Below the pieces are notes generated by a model. It did not search any database. It saw only the letters and a list, made by a program, of their open reading frames with translations, and was not told the DNA's origin. The translations under genes were made by a program, and so were the position numbers. Positions 16,032 through 24,152 of a stretch of DNA of 64,000 nucleotides are shown piece after piece. How positions within the stretch are numbered: position 1 is the first letter of the stretch; each line of letters opens with the position of its first letter. This DNA comes from Stenotrophomonas maltophilia (GTDB lineage: Bacteria > Pseudomonadota > Gammaproteobacteria > Xanthomonadales > Xanthomonadaceae), in the NCBI RefSeq assembly GCF_006974125.1, contig NZ_CP037858.1:3410001-3474000 (forward strand), written 5' to 3'.

Positions 16032-17234
16032 TCAGGCGCGGGCCAGGACCTGCAGGATTTCGGCCGTGTCTTCACGGGTCTGCCAGGCGCTGTTGCCCAG
16101 GGTGAGCATGCGTGCGGCGAAGTCGCGCGCGTTGGGCATGTCGTCCTGCGGCACGATGCCGCGCAGGTACGTGTAGTCGGGCAGGGCATGGATGAACATG
16201 CGGCTGGCGCCGAGACCGCGTGGCCACAGCTCTTTCAGCACGGCATCGCGGGCCCGCTGGCTGGGTAGCAGCAGCATCAGCATCGGCCAGGTGCCGCCGG
16301 TACCGGCCAGCCCATCGACCACTTCCACCGCCGGCAGCTGTGCCAGCTGCACGCGCAGCTGCAATGCACGCAGGCGCCCTGCCTGCAGGAAGGCCGGCAG
16401 GCGCCGCGCGGCATGTGCACCGATGTTCTGCCGCCACTGGCTGACCCGGTGCTGCGGAATCTCCAGCGGGAAAATGTCACCGACCGCTTCTTCCAGGTCG
16501 CCACGCTGCAATGCGCTGCGCAGCGGATTTCCGTACACCAGCGACAGCAGCGACGGCCGATAGCAGGCGGCCAGGCCGAGCAGCTGCACACTGCGCAGCA
16601 GTTCCCAGCGCAGGTTGAAGCGCACCTGTTCGGCGGCATGTCCGGCCAGCGCGGCACGCAGTTCGTCATCGCGGCTGACCAGCAGGCCGCCTTCGTGCAG
16701 GCTCAGGCCCTTGCCGGCGGCCAGGCTGAAGAATCCGATATCGCCGCGCAGGCCGACACTGGTGTTGCCAACGCGTGCGCCGAGCGCCTGCGCGGCATCC
16801 TCGATCACCCAGGCGCCGGCGCCGCGCGCAACCTCGCATGCCAGTTCGACATCGGCGATGCGCCCGCCCAGGTGAGTGGGCAGGATCGCCAGCGTGCGTG
16901 CATCGGCCAGGCGCTTGAGCTGGCCAGGGTCGAAATCGAAGTGGCCATGACGGGTGTCGCACAGCTGTACGCGAAGGCCCAGGCTGTGCACCGCGATCGG
17001 CACCAGCGGGCAGGTGTAGGCCGGCAGGATCACGGTGTCGCGCTGGGGTGTGCGCCTGCGCAGCGTTCGCAGCGCGATCAGCAGCGCGTGCGTGCCGGAA
17101 CAGGTCAACTGCAGCGGCGGTGTGCCGAGCTGGCTGGCCAGGACCGCGCGCAGGTCGCCACCGCCAGGAAGGAAGTCGCTGGCCTGCATCGGCAGGCCGG
17201 CGGTGGGCGGCAGCTCGCGCGCGAACAGGCTCAT
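16032..17234 (-). CDS. DegT/DnrJ/EryC1-type PLP aminotransferase
   Basis: A protein of 400 residues of the sugar-aminotransferase fold. The cofactor lysine is at about 175 in SLAAGKGLSLHEGGLL; VIEDAAQALGARVG carries the Asp that contacts the cofactor, and ILPAYTCPLVPIAV matches the substrate-side loop. These enzymes aminate nucleotide-linked keto sugars, but some act on other ketones. I chose the ATG at 17234; the preceding membrane-protein gene stops 11 bases earlier. ArnB, a member of this family, works with the SMR-type flippase pair ArnE/ArnF, and two SMR-like half transporters directly precede this gene. That parallel is suggestive only. Confidence 0.88.
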   Translation of the reverse strand: MSLFARELPPTAGLPMQASDFLPGGGDLRAVLASQLGTPPLQLTCSGTHALLIALRTLRRRTPQRDTVILPAYTCPLVPIAVHSLGLRVQLCDTRHGHFDFDPGQLKRLADARTLAILPTHLGGRIADVELACEVARGAGAWVIEDAAQALGARVGNTSVGLRGDIGFFSLAAGKGLSLHEGGLLVSRDDELRAALAGHAAEQVRFNLRWELLRSVQLLGLAACYRPSLLSLVYGNPLRSALQRGDLEEAVGDIFPLEIPQHRVSQWRQNIGAHAARRLPAFLQAGRLRALQLRVQLAQLPAVEVVDGLAGTGGTWPMLMLLLPSQRARDAVLKELWPRGLGASRMFIHALPDYTYLRGIVPQDDMPNARDFAARMLTLGNSAWQTREDTAEILQVLARA

Positions 17235-17244
17235 CGCAACGTGC

Positions 17245-17643
17245 TCATGCGGTGCTTTCGGCAGGGCTGTGCGGATCGTCCGCTTCGGCACGGCCCAGGC
17301 AGACGATGCCGGCCACGATCAGTACCGCGCCGACCAGGTGATGCAGGGTCAGCGGTTCGTTCAACAGCCACGCCGACAGCAGCAGAACGCTGATCACTTC
17401 CAGGTGCGATGCGGCAAATGCAGGGCCGATCGGCGCATGGCGCAGCAGGCTCATCCAGGTGAAGAACGCACCCACGTAGCCGAGGATGGCGCCGTACACC
17501 CACGGCTGCGACAGCACGCGCAGCAGCCAGGCGGTGTTGGCCTCGACCGGCAGCGCGGCATCACCGGCATACTTGAAGCACAGCTGGGCCAGCGTGTCGA
17601 AGGCCATCAGCAGCGGGAAGCCGATCACATACAGACGCCTCAT
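17245..17643 (-). CDS. Half-size DMT/SMR-type membrane protein, second of a pair
   Basis: A membrane protein of 132 residues with four predicted helices, the size of an SMR or ArnE/ArnF-type subunit. Characteristic segments are LLMAFDTLAQLCFKYAG at the N-terminus and LVGAVLIVAGIVCLGRAE at the C-terminus. Its ATG overlaps the stop of the preceding gene (ATGA). Two adjacent, coupled and dissimilar half transporters usually form a heterodimer, so this is probably an exporter or flippase for the cluster's product. Confidence 0.8.
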   Translation of the reverse strand: MRRLYVIGFPLLMAFDTLAQLCFKYAGDAALPVEANTAWLLRVLSQPWVYGAILGYVGAFFTWMSLLRHAPIGPAFAASHLEVISVLLLSAWLLNEPLTLHHLVGAVLIVAGIVCLGRAEADDPHSPAESTA

Positions 17644-17999
17644 GAGCCGGCCCCCACCACCGCCACGCCTGCAGTGACCAGCAGCATGCCGGTCACCCGC
17701 AGCGGGGTGAGCTTCTCGCGGAACAGGAAACGGCCGGCGATCATCAGCGCGACGATGTTGATCGAGCCCAGCAGTACGCCCTTGGACAGCGGCACCAGCG
17801 ACAGGAAGGCGATCCAGGCGACGAACTCAAGCACGTAGCAGGCGATGCCGATCCACAGCCAGGGCCGGCTGAGCATGTGTTTCCAGCGCTGCAGGCCTTC
17901 GCCGTCCTGCGGGTCGCTGGCGGCGGCCTTGAAGGCAAGCTGGCCACCGGTATCGAGCACCACGTTGGCCAGCCACAGCAGCGTGGCGAGTGCCCCCAT
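17640..17999 (-). CDS. Half-size DMT/SMR-type membrane protein, first of a pair
   Basis: A membrane protein of 119 residues with four predicted helices (VVLDTGGQLAFKAAA in helix 1; GSINIVALMIAGRFLFREKL in helix 3; GMLLVTAGVAVVGAGS at the end). It is the partner of the next gene, which it overlaps by four bases. I chose the ATG at 17999, one base after the hydrolase stop; an open frame further upstream lies inside the hydrolase gene. Substrate unknown. Confidence 0.8.
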   Translation of the reverse strand: MGALATLLWLANVVLDTGGQLAFKAAASDPQDGEGLQRWKHMLSRPWLWIGIACYVLEFVAWIAFLSLVPLSKGVLLGSINIVALMIAGRFLFREKLTPLRVTGMLLVTAGVAVVGAGS

Positions 18000-18000
18000 C

Positions 18001-18837
18001 TCAGGCCACCGCCTTGAGTACGCCCGTGCGTTCACCGATCTCGGTGAAAAAGCGCGCGCTGCGACGGATCACATCGCGGCGTTCGCGGTCGATGGTGATC
18101 ATGTGGTAGCTGTCTTCCAGTACCACCAGTTCCTTCGGACCGCTGACCCGCGACATCACCAGCTCGGCGTTGCCCATGCTGGCCACGTCGTCTTCGCGGG
18201 CGTGCATCACCAGGCACGGTGCGGTGACCTGGTGCAGATGGCGGCGGGTCCAGTTGCTCAGCGCACGCATCTCGGCCAGCGCATGCCAGGGGTTGCCCGG
18301 CAGCCCGGCGGCGGCACTGTCGCCGGACAGCATGGCGGCGCTGACCTGCGCACGCAGTCGCTCGTCACGCAGGCCGTAGGGCGGCTCTTCCATGAACATG
18401 CGGTCGCGGCCGATGTTGAAGCGCTTGAACCACGGCAGCAGGAACGAGAAGCGGGCCACGGCGGGGATGTTCCAGCCGTCGTAGCGGAAAGTGGCGCCGT
18501 ATACGCCGACCCCGGACACCCACTCCGGGCGACGTGCAGCCAGGGCCAGCGACAGCACCGCGCCCATCGACAGGCCACCGACGAACAGCTGGTCGACCTT
18601 GCCGCGCAGGGTTGCCGCCGCATCTTCCACGCCCTGGTACCACTGTTCCCAGGTGGTCGCCAGCAGGTCATCCACGCTGCCGCAATGGCCGGGCAACTGC
18701 ACGCCGTGCACGGTGAAACCGGCGTTGTTCAGCCCTTTGCCCAGCATGCGCATTTCCGCCGGGGTGCCGGTCAGGCCATGGACCAGCAGCACGCCCTGGG
18801 GGCCACCGGGGAGGAAGAAGTCGTGCGATTCGGTCAC
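18001..18837 (-). CDS. Alpha/beta hydrolase, esterase-like
   Basis: A protein of 278 residues with a typical alpha/beta hydrolase set: oxyanion-hole segment LVHGLTGTP, nucleophile elbow GGLSMGAVLS (Ser), acid in HAREDDVAS and the late His in EDSYHMIT. It resembles monoacylglycerol-lipase or carboxylesterase (Est30-like) enzymes. There is no signal peptide, so it acts in the cytoplasm. It is the first gene of the minus-strand block with the two half transporters and the DegT aminotransferase, spaced by one base from the next gene. It could release or proof-read an ester intermediate of the pathway; its own substrate is not evident. Confidence 0.87.
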   Translation of the reverse strand: MTESHDFFLPGGPQGVLLVHGLTGTPAEMRMLGKGLNNAGFTVHGVQLPGHCGSVDDLLATTWEQWYQGVEDAAATLRGKVDQLFVGGLSMGAVLSLALAARRPEWVSGVGVYGATFRYDGWNIPAVARFSFLLPWFKRFNIGRDRMFMEEPPYGLRDERLRAQVSAAMLSGDSAAAGLPGNPWHALAEMRALSNWTRRHLHQVTAPCLVMHAREDDVASMGNAELVMSRVSGPKELVVLEDSYHMITIDRERRDVIRRSARFFTEIGERTGVLKAVA

Positions 18838-18916
18838 CTGGCGGCTCCGGGACGGCAGTGGGGATGGCAGGATCGCAAGCGCGATTTTCGCCAGCCTTTC
18901 AGCGCCCCGGGCCGGG

Positions 18917-20239
18917 TCAGGGCGCCTTCAGCAGCGGCAGTGTGATGGCGACCTTCAGTCCGCCACCGGGGCGGTTCAGGAAGCTCAGGCGGCCGCCGAA
19001 GTGCTCCACCGCCTCGTGCGCGATGGCCAGGCCGAGGCCGGTGCCGCTGGCATTGGTGCCCGGTGCCCGGAAGAAGCGCTCGCCCAGCCGTGGCATCACG
19101 TCGTCGGGCACGCCGGGGCCGTTGTCTTCCACATACAGTTCGACATCATTGTCGTCCAGCGCGTGCACGCCGACCGTGACGGTCGCATTGCGGCCGGCAT
19201 AACGCAGGGCGTTGTCGATCAGGTTGTCCAGCGCTTCCTGCAGCATGGCGCCGTTGCCGAGTACACGCAGCGGATGGGGGCTGCCGCGGTAGCCGAGGTC
19301 GATGCCATCACGGATCGCCTCCGGAACGCGCGTGCCGACCCATTGCGGCACCAGCTCGCACAGGTCCAGTGCCTCCACGGTATCGGGCACGGTCTGGGCC
19401 CGGCTCAGCGCCAGCAGCTGGGTGCTGACCCGGGCAGTGCGCTGGTTGAGCCGGCGGATGTGCTGCAGTGCCTCGCGCACCGTATCGGGATCACCATGTG
19501 CCAGCGCCTGGTCCACGTGCAGGGCCATGCCCGCCAGCGGCGAACGCAGCTGGTGCGCGGCATCGGCGATGAAGCGGTTCTGCAGGGTGATCATTTCCGC
19601 CTGGCGGGCAAACAGATCGTCGATGGTGCTGATCAGTGGCTGGATCTCCTCCGGCACGTCGGCATCGGAGATCGGTGCCAGTTCGCCGCGGCGCTGCGCC
19701 AGGCGGGTCCTCAGCGGGGTCAGGATGCGCAGGCCGTAGGTCACGCCGAACCAGACCAGCGCGGCAGTGCCCAGCGCCAGCATGGTCATCAGCGGGATGA
19801 TGATCATCAGGATCTCGCGCGCACGCTGTCGGCGGTCGGCCATGCTCTCGGCCACCGTCACCGCCAGCTGGTCCTGCGGATCGTTCATCGCCTGCGTGCA
19901 GACGGTGGCCATGCGCACCTGCTGGCCATTGAGGTTGCCGTCGTACAGCGCCGGATGCACGCCGGTGCAGTCCTGCGAGGGGGCATAGGGGCTGAAGTCG
20001 GCGTTGCCGCTGAGGGTGCCCTTGCGGCTGCTGTCGACGTTGAAGTAGCGATGGCCGTCGGGGTCGTACTCGATCAGGAAGCGCGCCTGCGGAGACAGGT
20101 CGCTGGTCACCGGCATGGTGCTCAGCATCTGCGCGAACGAGTGGGTGTCGTCGATCAGGTTGCGGTCGTGGATGCGGTTGGAATAGTCCAGCGCAACGTA
20201 ATAGGCCAGGATCGTGTTGAAGGTGAGCAGGCCCAGCAT
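18917..20239 (-). CDS. TctE-like sensor histidine kinase, start disrupted by a G9 tract
   Basis: A kinase of 440 residues as readable from the ATG at 20239. It has a sensor domain between two membrane segments, a second helix at about 145-168, a HAMP-like linker, the phospho-acceptor motif IADAAHQLRSPLAG (His at about 238), the N box ALDNLIDNALRYAG, and G boxes DNGPGVPD and GTGLGLAI. The natural start is probably a GTG at 20298 overlapping the response-regulator stop, which would give the N-terminus VISGPPPSLRRRLLAF. In this sequence that start is one base out of frame because the run at 20279-20287 has nine Gs. One more G would give a 460-residue protein. The ATG at 20239 has no ribosome binding site and removes part of the first membrane helix. 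Confidence 0.85.
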   Translation of the reverse strand: MLGLLTFNTILAYYVALDYSNRIHDRNLIDDTHSFAQMLSTMPVTSDLSPQARFLIEYDPDGHRYFNVDSSRKGTLSGNADFSPYAPSQDCTGVHPALYDGNLNGQQVRMATVCTQAMNDPQDQLAVTVAESMADRRQRAREILMIIIPLMTMLALGTAALVWFGVTYGLRILTPLRTRLAQRRGELAPISDADVPEEIQPLISTIDDLFARQAEMITLQNRFIADAAHQLRSPLAGMALHVDQALAHGDPDTVREALQHIRRLNQRTARVSTQLLALSRAQTVPDTVEALDLCELVPQWVGTRVPEAIRDGIDLGYRGSPHPLRVLGNGAMLQEALDNLIDNALRYAGRNATVTVGVHALDDNDVELYVEDNGPGVPDDVMPRLGERFFRAPGTNASGTGLGLAIAHEAVEHFGGRLSFLNRPGGGLKVAITLPLLKAP

Positions 20240-20278
20240 CGGCAGCGCCAGGAAGGCGAGCAGGCGCCGGCGCAGGCT

Positions 20279-20287
20279 GGGGGGGGG
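20279..20287. repeat. G9 homopolymer at the regulator-kinase junction
   Basis: Nine consecutive Gs on the plus strand (Cs in the coding strand), 8-16 bases downstream of the response-regulator stop. A G10 run would join the GTG at 20298 to the kinase frame. It is either a sequencing error or a slippage-prone switch. Confidence 0.7.
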
Positions 20288-20294
20288 CCACTGA

Positions 20295-20978
20295 TCACGA
20301 GGCGCTTTCGTCCTGCGCGTCTTCCAGCATGTAGCCCAGCCCGCGCACGGTGCGGATGCCCATGCCGCCGGGCTGCAGCTTGCGGCGCAGGCGGTGCAGG
20401 GCGATGTCCAGGCCGTTGTCGGTCAGATCCTGGCCCCAGTCGCACAGCGCTTCCACCAGCTGCGCGCGCGATACGATGCGCTCGGCGCGTACCGCCAGTG
20501 CCGACAGCAGGCCGAATTCGCGCGCGGTCAGTTCCAGCGACTGGTCGTCGATCCACACCCGATGCCCGGCCAGGTCGATGCGCAGGCGGCCGATGCGCAG
20601 GTCCGGGTTGCCATTGCTGGTGACCCGGCGCAGCTGGGCACGCACGCGTGCTTCGAATTCGTCCAGCGCGAACGGCTTGACCAGGTAGTCGTCGGCACCC
20701 AGGTCGAGCACACGCACGCGCTCGGCCAGACCGTCACGGGCGGTCACCACCAGCACTGCGAGGCCATCTCCGCGCAGGCGCAGGCGCTGCAGCACATCGC
20801 GGCCATCCAGCTGCGGCAGGCCCAGGTCCAGCACCAGCAGTGCGTACTGGGTCGAGCCCAGGGCTGCGTCGGCGTGCGCGCCATTGTCGACGTGGTCGAC
20901 CACGTACCCCTGCCGGCGCAGCGAGGCGCACAGGCCGGAGGCGATGTCCGGGTCGTCTTCAGCAATCAGAACGCGCAT
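20295..20978 (-). CDS. OmpR-family response regulator, TctD-like
   Basis: A regulator of 227 residues. The receiver domain has acidic residues EDD at the N-terminus, the phospho-acceptor Asp in LLVLDLGLPQLDG (about 51), and the late Lys in DYLVKPF (about 101). The C-terminal winged-helix DNA-binding domain contains ELTAREFGLLSAL and the recognition part DNGLDIALHRLRRKLQ. Its partner kinase follows, overlapping the stop codon. TctD/QseB-type regulators control diverse transport or envelope genes; no target is visible here. Confidence 0.92.
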   Translation of the reverse strand: MRVLIAEDDPDIASGLCASLRRQGYVVDHVDNGAHADAALGSTQYALLVLDLGLPQLDGRDVLQRLRLRGDGLAVLVVTARDGLAERVRVLDLGADDYLVKPFALDEFEARVRAQLRRVTSNGNPDLRIGRLRIDLAGHRVWIDDQSLELTAREFGLLSALAVRAERIVSRAQLVEALCDWGQDLTDNGLDIALHRLRRKLQPGGMGIRTVRGLGYMLEDAQDESAS

Positions 20979-21110
20979 GCGCGGGGGCTCCTGTAACGGT
21001 CAGGCCCACCGGATGGACGGGGTGGGCCTCTCGGCTGCCGAGGGTAGCCGCAAACCGGGTGAAGGTGGAGCGCGGCGGCGCCGTTGGGCGCGGTCGCGCT
21101 GTTCCGCCAT

Positions 21111-22238
21111 TCAGTCCTGCAGGCCGGGCTCGCCCTGCGCCAGCGGCACCCGCGAACCGTCCAGCAGGCCACGGCTGAGCCTGCCATCTTCGATGAACAG
21201 CAGTTCGCCGTTCTCGCCGTTCTTGATGCTGCTGTCGATGGCGATCACACGGTCGCCATGGAAGCTGCTGACATGCGGCATCGAGGTATGGCCGACCACG
21301 ATGCGCGAGAGCTGCAGGCGGTCGAGCACGTTCTGCACCCCTGCGGTGTCCAGGCGCCCATCGAAGTAGCCGCGGTACCAGATCGGGCTGGTCTTGCCGT
21401 CATACAGCGGTGCGGTGGCCGGGTCGGCCTTCACTTCGGCCCTGGGCAGGCCGAGCGAGGCCTGGTAGGCCGCGTTGGTGCGCGCCGGGTCCAGCGCCAG
21501 CTCGACGGCTTCGGGCGAAATGCCGCCGTGCAGGAACAGGGTGTCACCGATCTTCAGCAGTACCGGGCGGGTGCGCAGCCACTGCCCGATCACCGAGTCG
21601 GGACCGTACAGTTGCGGGTAGCTGCGACCGAGCAGCTGGGCGCTGCGCAGGTACTTCGGGTTGACATAGCGCAGGTCGTCGTACAGCACCATGGTCTCGT
21701 GGTTGCCGAGCACGAAGTGCACCGCGCCGCCGGCCGCAGCCGCCTGCTGCTGCAGGCCATACAGCAGCCAGAAGGCTTCGGTCACCTGCGGGCCGCGATC
21801 GAATACATCGCCGGCGATGACCAGGGTGTCCTTGCCCAGCGCCCAGCGGTCCTGTGCGTCGATGACCTGGTGGGCGCGCAGCAGGCGCACCAGCAGTCCG
21901 TACTGGCCGTGGATGTCGGACAGCGCGACGATGCGCGGCACGGCCGGCAGCACCGAGATCGACGGTGCATTCGGGGCAGCCACATGCACCGTGTGTTCGT
22001 AGCCGCAGCGCGGGGCGATATCGGTACCTGCGGCCTGCGTGGCAAGCGTGTGCGACTCGACCTTGTCGTCGCAGATCCATCTGGCCTGCAGCCGGTCGCC
22101 CTCGCGGAACACATAGGGGCCATCGGCCTGCACGTGGTCGGCGGGCGCGGCAACCTCGCGGGCCTGTGTGGCTCCGGCGCTGCAGGCCAGCAGCGGCAGC
22201 AGCAGGGCGGTCATCAGGGAAGGGCGATAGCGCGACAT
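21111..22238 (-). CDS. Secreted PPP-type metallophosphoesterase, Shewanella-like
   Basis: A protein of 375 residues. The signal peptide (MSRYRPSLMTALLLPLLACS) indicates export to the periplasm. The metal-binding set of PPP phosphatases is complete: LSDIHGQY, GDVFDRG, GNHETM, LFLHGG and VVGHTSM. The family includes Shewanella-like protein phosphatases active on phosphoproteins or small phosphoesters. I chose the ATG at 22238 because the signal peptide starts there; the frame is open further upstream but that extension is not conserved-looking. It stands alone between the two-component system and the HxlR gene. Confidence 0.87.
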   Translation of the reverse strand: MSRYRPSLMTALLLPLLACSAGATQAREVAAPADHVQADGPYVFREGDRLQARWICDDKVESHTLATQAAGTDIAPRCGYEHTVHVAAPNAPSISVLPAVPRIVALSDIHGQYGLLVRLLRAHQVIDAQDRWALGKDTLVIAGDVFDRGPQVTEAFWLLYGLQQQAAAAGGAVHFVLGNHETMVLYDDLRYVNPKYLRSAQLLGRSYPQLYGPDSVIGQWLRTRPVLLKIGDTLFLHGGISPEAVELALDPARTNAAYQASLGLPRAEVKADPATAPLYDGKTSPIWYRGYFDGRLDTAGVQNVLDRLQLSRIVVGHTSMPHVSSFHGDRVIAIDSSIKNGENGELLFIEDGRLSRGLLDGSRVPLAQGEPGLQD

Positions 22239-22311
22239 CGGCGGTGTCCGGCGGCGGAAACATCCGATGCTAACCGGCACGACCGGATCGTGGTGTGCGC
22301 GAATGGGCGGG

Positions 22312-22761
22312 TCAGGCGCCGTGCCCGTCGTCCTTGAGCTTGCGCACACGTGTTGCGGCGGCCTGCAGGGGCTGGCCGTCACGCCCGCGCGGCTGCATGT
22401 AGGGCAGCGGCCGCCGCGTCGCCGATTCGATCAGCTGTGAATGGGCTTCGCCTGCACCGAAGCGATGGCGCTCTCCCCACTGGCGCAGTGCGACCAGCAG
22501 CGGGAACAGTTCCAGGCCTGCGGCGGTGAGCACGTATTCCTGGTAGGCCGAGCCGTCGGAGGCCGGTTGCAGTTGCAGGATGCCGGCCTCGACCAGCCTG
22601 CGCAGGCGATCACTGAGGATGTTGCGGGCGGCGCCCAGGCTGCGCTGGAAGTCGCCGAAGCGGCTGACGCCGTCGAAGGCATCGCGGATCACCAGCAGTG
22701 CCCAGCGATCACCGAGCAGATCGGCGCTGCGGGCAACGGGGCAGGGGCTGTCTGCGTGCAT
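22312..22761 (-). CDS. HxlR-family transcriptional regulator
   Basis: A regulator of 149 residues. The winged-helix domain shows the family pattern: CPVARSADLLGDRWALLVIR with the characteristic N-terminal Cys, FGDFQRSLGAARNILSDRLR in the recognition region, and a beta wing with YQEYVLTAAGLELFPLL. HxlR proteins often respond to reactive aldehydes, quinones or oxidants and repress a neighbouring gene. The MFS gene is divergent, and the 78-base gap contains inverted repeats suited to binding. The ATG at 22761 aligns with the family start. Confidence 0.88.
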   Translation of the reverse strand: MHADSPCPVARSADLLGDRWALLVIRDAFDGVSRFGDFQRSLGAARNILSDRLRRLVEAGILQLQPASDGSAYQEYVLTAAGLELFPLLVALRQWGERHRFGAGEAHSQLIESATRRPLPYMQPRGRDGQPLQAAATRVRKLKDDGHGA

Positions 22762-22779
22762 GGCGGTCTCCGTCCGATG

Positions 22780-22835
22780 TGGTTGCAGTTTAAAACCAAT
22801 GGCGCTAGCCTGCATTCGGTTTCAATATGCAACCA
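22780..22835. promoter_or_regulatory. Inverted repeats between HxlR and MFS genes
   Basis: TGGTTGCA (22780-22787) and TGCAACCA (22828-22835) are perfect 8-base inverted arms 40 bases apart. Inner AAACC and GGTTT boxes extend the symmetry. This is a likely operator for the HxlR protein covering both promoters. Confidence 0.5.
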
Positions 22836-22839
22836 GATA

Positions 22840-24057
22840 ATGAGTGCCATGCCGATTCCACGCTCCCTGCTGGTGCTGCTTGCGGTTGCCGCCGGTGCCA
22901 GCGTTGCCAATGTCTATTACGCACAACCGCTGCTGGATCGGCTGGCGCAGGCCTTTGCCTTGGAGCGGGCAGTAGCCGGTGCGGTGCTGGCCGCGACCCA
23001 GGCCGGCAGCGTGCTGGCATTAATCGGATTGCTGCCGCTGGCTGACCGCGGTGATCGGCGGCGACTGCTGCGGCTGCAGTTGGCGGCACTGGTGGTGGCT
23101 CTGCTGTGGCTGGCGGCGGCACGCACGGCCAGCTGGCTGTTGTCGGGCATGCTGCTGGCCGGGCTGTTGGGCACCGCGCTGACCCAGGGCTTGATCGCCT
23201 ACACGGCAGCGATGGCCCCGGCCACGCAGCGCGGGCGCGTGGTGGGGGTGGTGCAGGGCGGGGTGTTCATCGGGCTGCTGCTGGCGCGGGTGCTGTCCGG
23301 CACGGTGGCGGCCATCGCCGGCTGGCAAGCGGTCTACCTGTTGTCGGCAGCGGTGATGGCGGCCCTGTCCATACTGCTGTGGCGGCGCCTGCCGGCCGTG
23401 CCGATACCGGCGTTGCCGCCACGTTGGGGCGAACTGCTGGGCTCGATGCTGGGCATGCTGCGCGAGGACCGAACGCTGCGCGAGCGCGGGCCGCTGGCGT
23501 TGCTGCTGTTTGCGGGGCTCAACGTGTTCTGGGCCGCCGCCCCGTTGCCGCTGTCGGCACCGCCGCTGCACTGGTCCACCGCGGCCATCGGTGCGCTGGG
23601 CCTGGCCGGGGTGGTGGGTGCATTGATGGCAGCGCGGGTCGGGCACTGGATGGACTGCGGTTTTGCCGATCGGGTCAGTCTTGGCGCGTTGCTGCTGATG
23701 CTGGTCGCGTGGTGGCCGCTGCTGGGCATGCCGCAGTCGCTGTCGTTGCTGCTGCTGGGTGTGATCGTGCTCGATCTGGGTGGGCAGGCGCTGCATGTAT
23801 CGAACCAGGCGCTGCTGCTGGGCGCGCCGGGTGAGCAGCATGGACGCCTGGTGGCCTTGTACATGCTGTTCTATGCCGTGGGTAGCGGTGCCGGTGCGGC
23901 GGCTGGGCCCTGGATGCAGGCCCGGCATGGCTGGCCTGCGGTGTGCCTGCTGGGCGCCGGCATCGCGGTGCTCGCGCTGCTGTGGTGGGCGGCGTGGCGG
24001 GTGGTGGCGGTGAAAGCAGCAGCTGGCGGCCGTATTGGTAGAGCCGGCTGTCGGTAG
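22840..24057 (+). CDS. MFS transporter, YnfM-like efflux type
   Basis: An inner-membrane protein of 405 residues with about twelve helices. It begins MSAMPIPRSLLVLLAVAAGA; VANVYYAQPLLDRLAQAF in the first loop is typical of the YnfM/arabinose-efflux-like subgroup. The motif-A region is PLADRGDRRRLLRLQL. Likely role: proton-driven export of a small organic compound sensed by the divergent HxlR regulator. The start is either ATG 22840 or ATG 22849. The last few codons (GRIGRAGCR) run into SMAG repeat sequence, so the C-terminus has been shaped by repeat insertion. Confidence 0.87.
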   Translation: MSAMPIPRSLLVLLAVAAGASVANVYYAQPLLDRLAQAFALERAVAGAVLAATQAGSVLALIGLLPLADRGDRRRLLRLQLAALVVALLWLAAARTASWLLSGMLLAGLLGTALTQGLIAYTAAMAPATQRGRVVGVVQGGVFIGLLLARVLSGTVAAIAGWQAVYLLSAAVMAALSILLWRRLPAVPIPALPPRWGELLGSMLGMLREDRTLRERGPLALLLFAGLNVFWAAAPLPLSAPPLHWSTAAIGALGLAGVVGALMAARVGHWMDCGFADRVSLGALLLMLVAWWPLLGMPQSLSLLLLGVIVLDLGGQALHVSNQALLLGAPGEQHGRLVALYMLFYAVGSGAGAAAGPWMQARHGWPAVCLLGAGIAVLALLWWAAWRVVAVKAAAGGRIGRAGCR

Positions 24058-24141
24058 AGGCGACTGTCAGTCGACTGCTCTTCGCCCCGCGTGCGAAAAA
24101 TCCCGCGCTGCGCGCGATAGTCGACCAGCGGTCGACTCTAC
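24038..24141. repeat. SMAG repeats between MFS and diguanylate cyclase genes
   Basis: GTAG units at 24038 and 24054 and an inverted unit ending CTAC at 24138-24141. Stems include CGACTGTCAGTCG and GTCGACCAGCGGTCGAC. The first unit lies inside the 3' end of the MFS gene; the last ends 12 bases before the diguanylate cyclase stop. Confidence 0.75.
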
Positions 24142-24152
24142 CTGTCCTGTCG

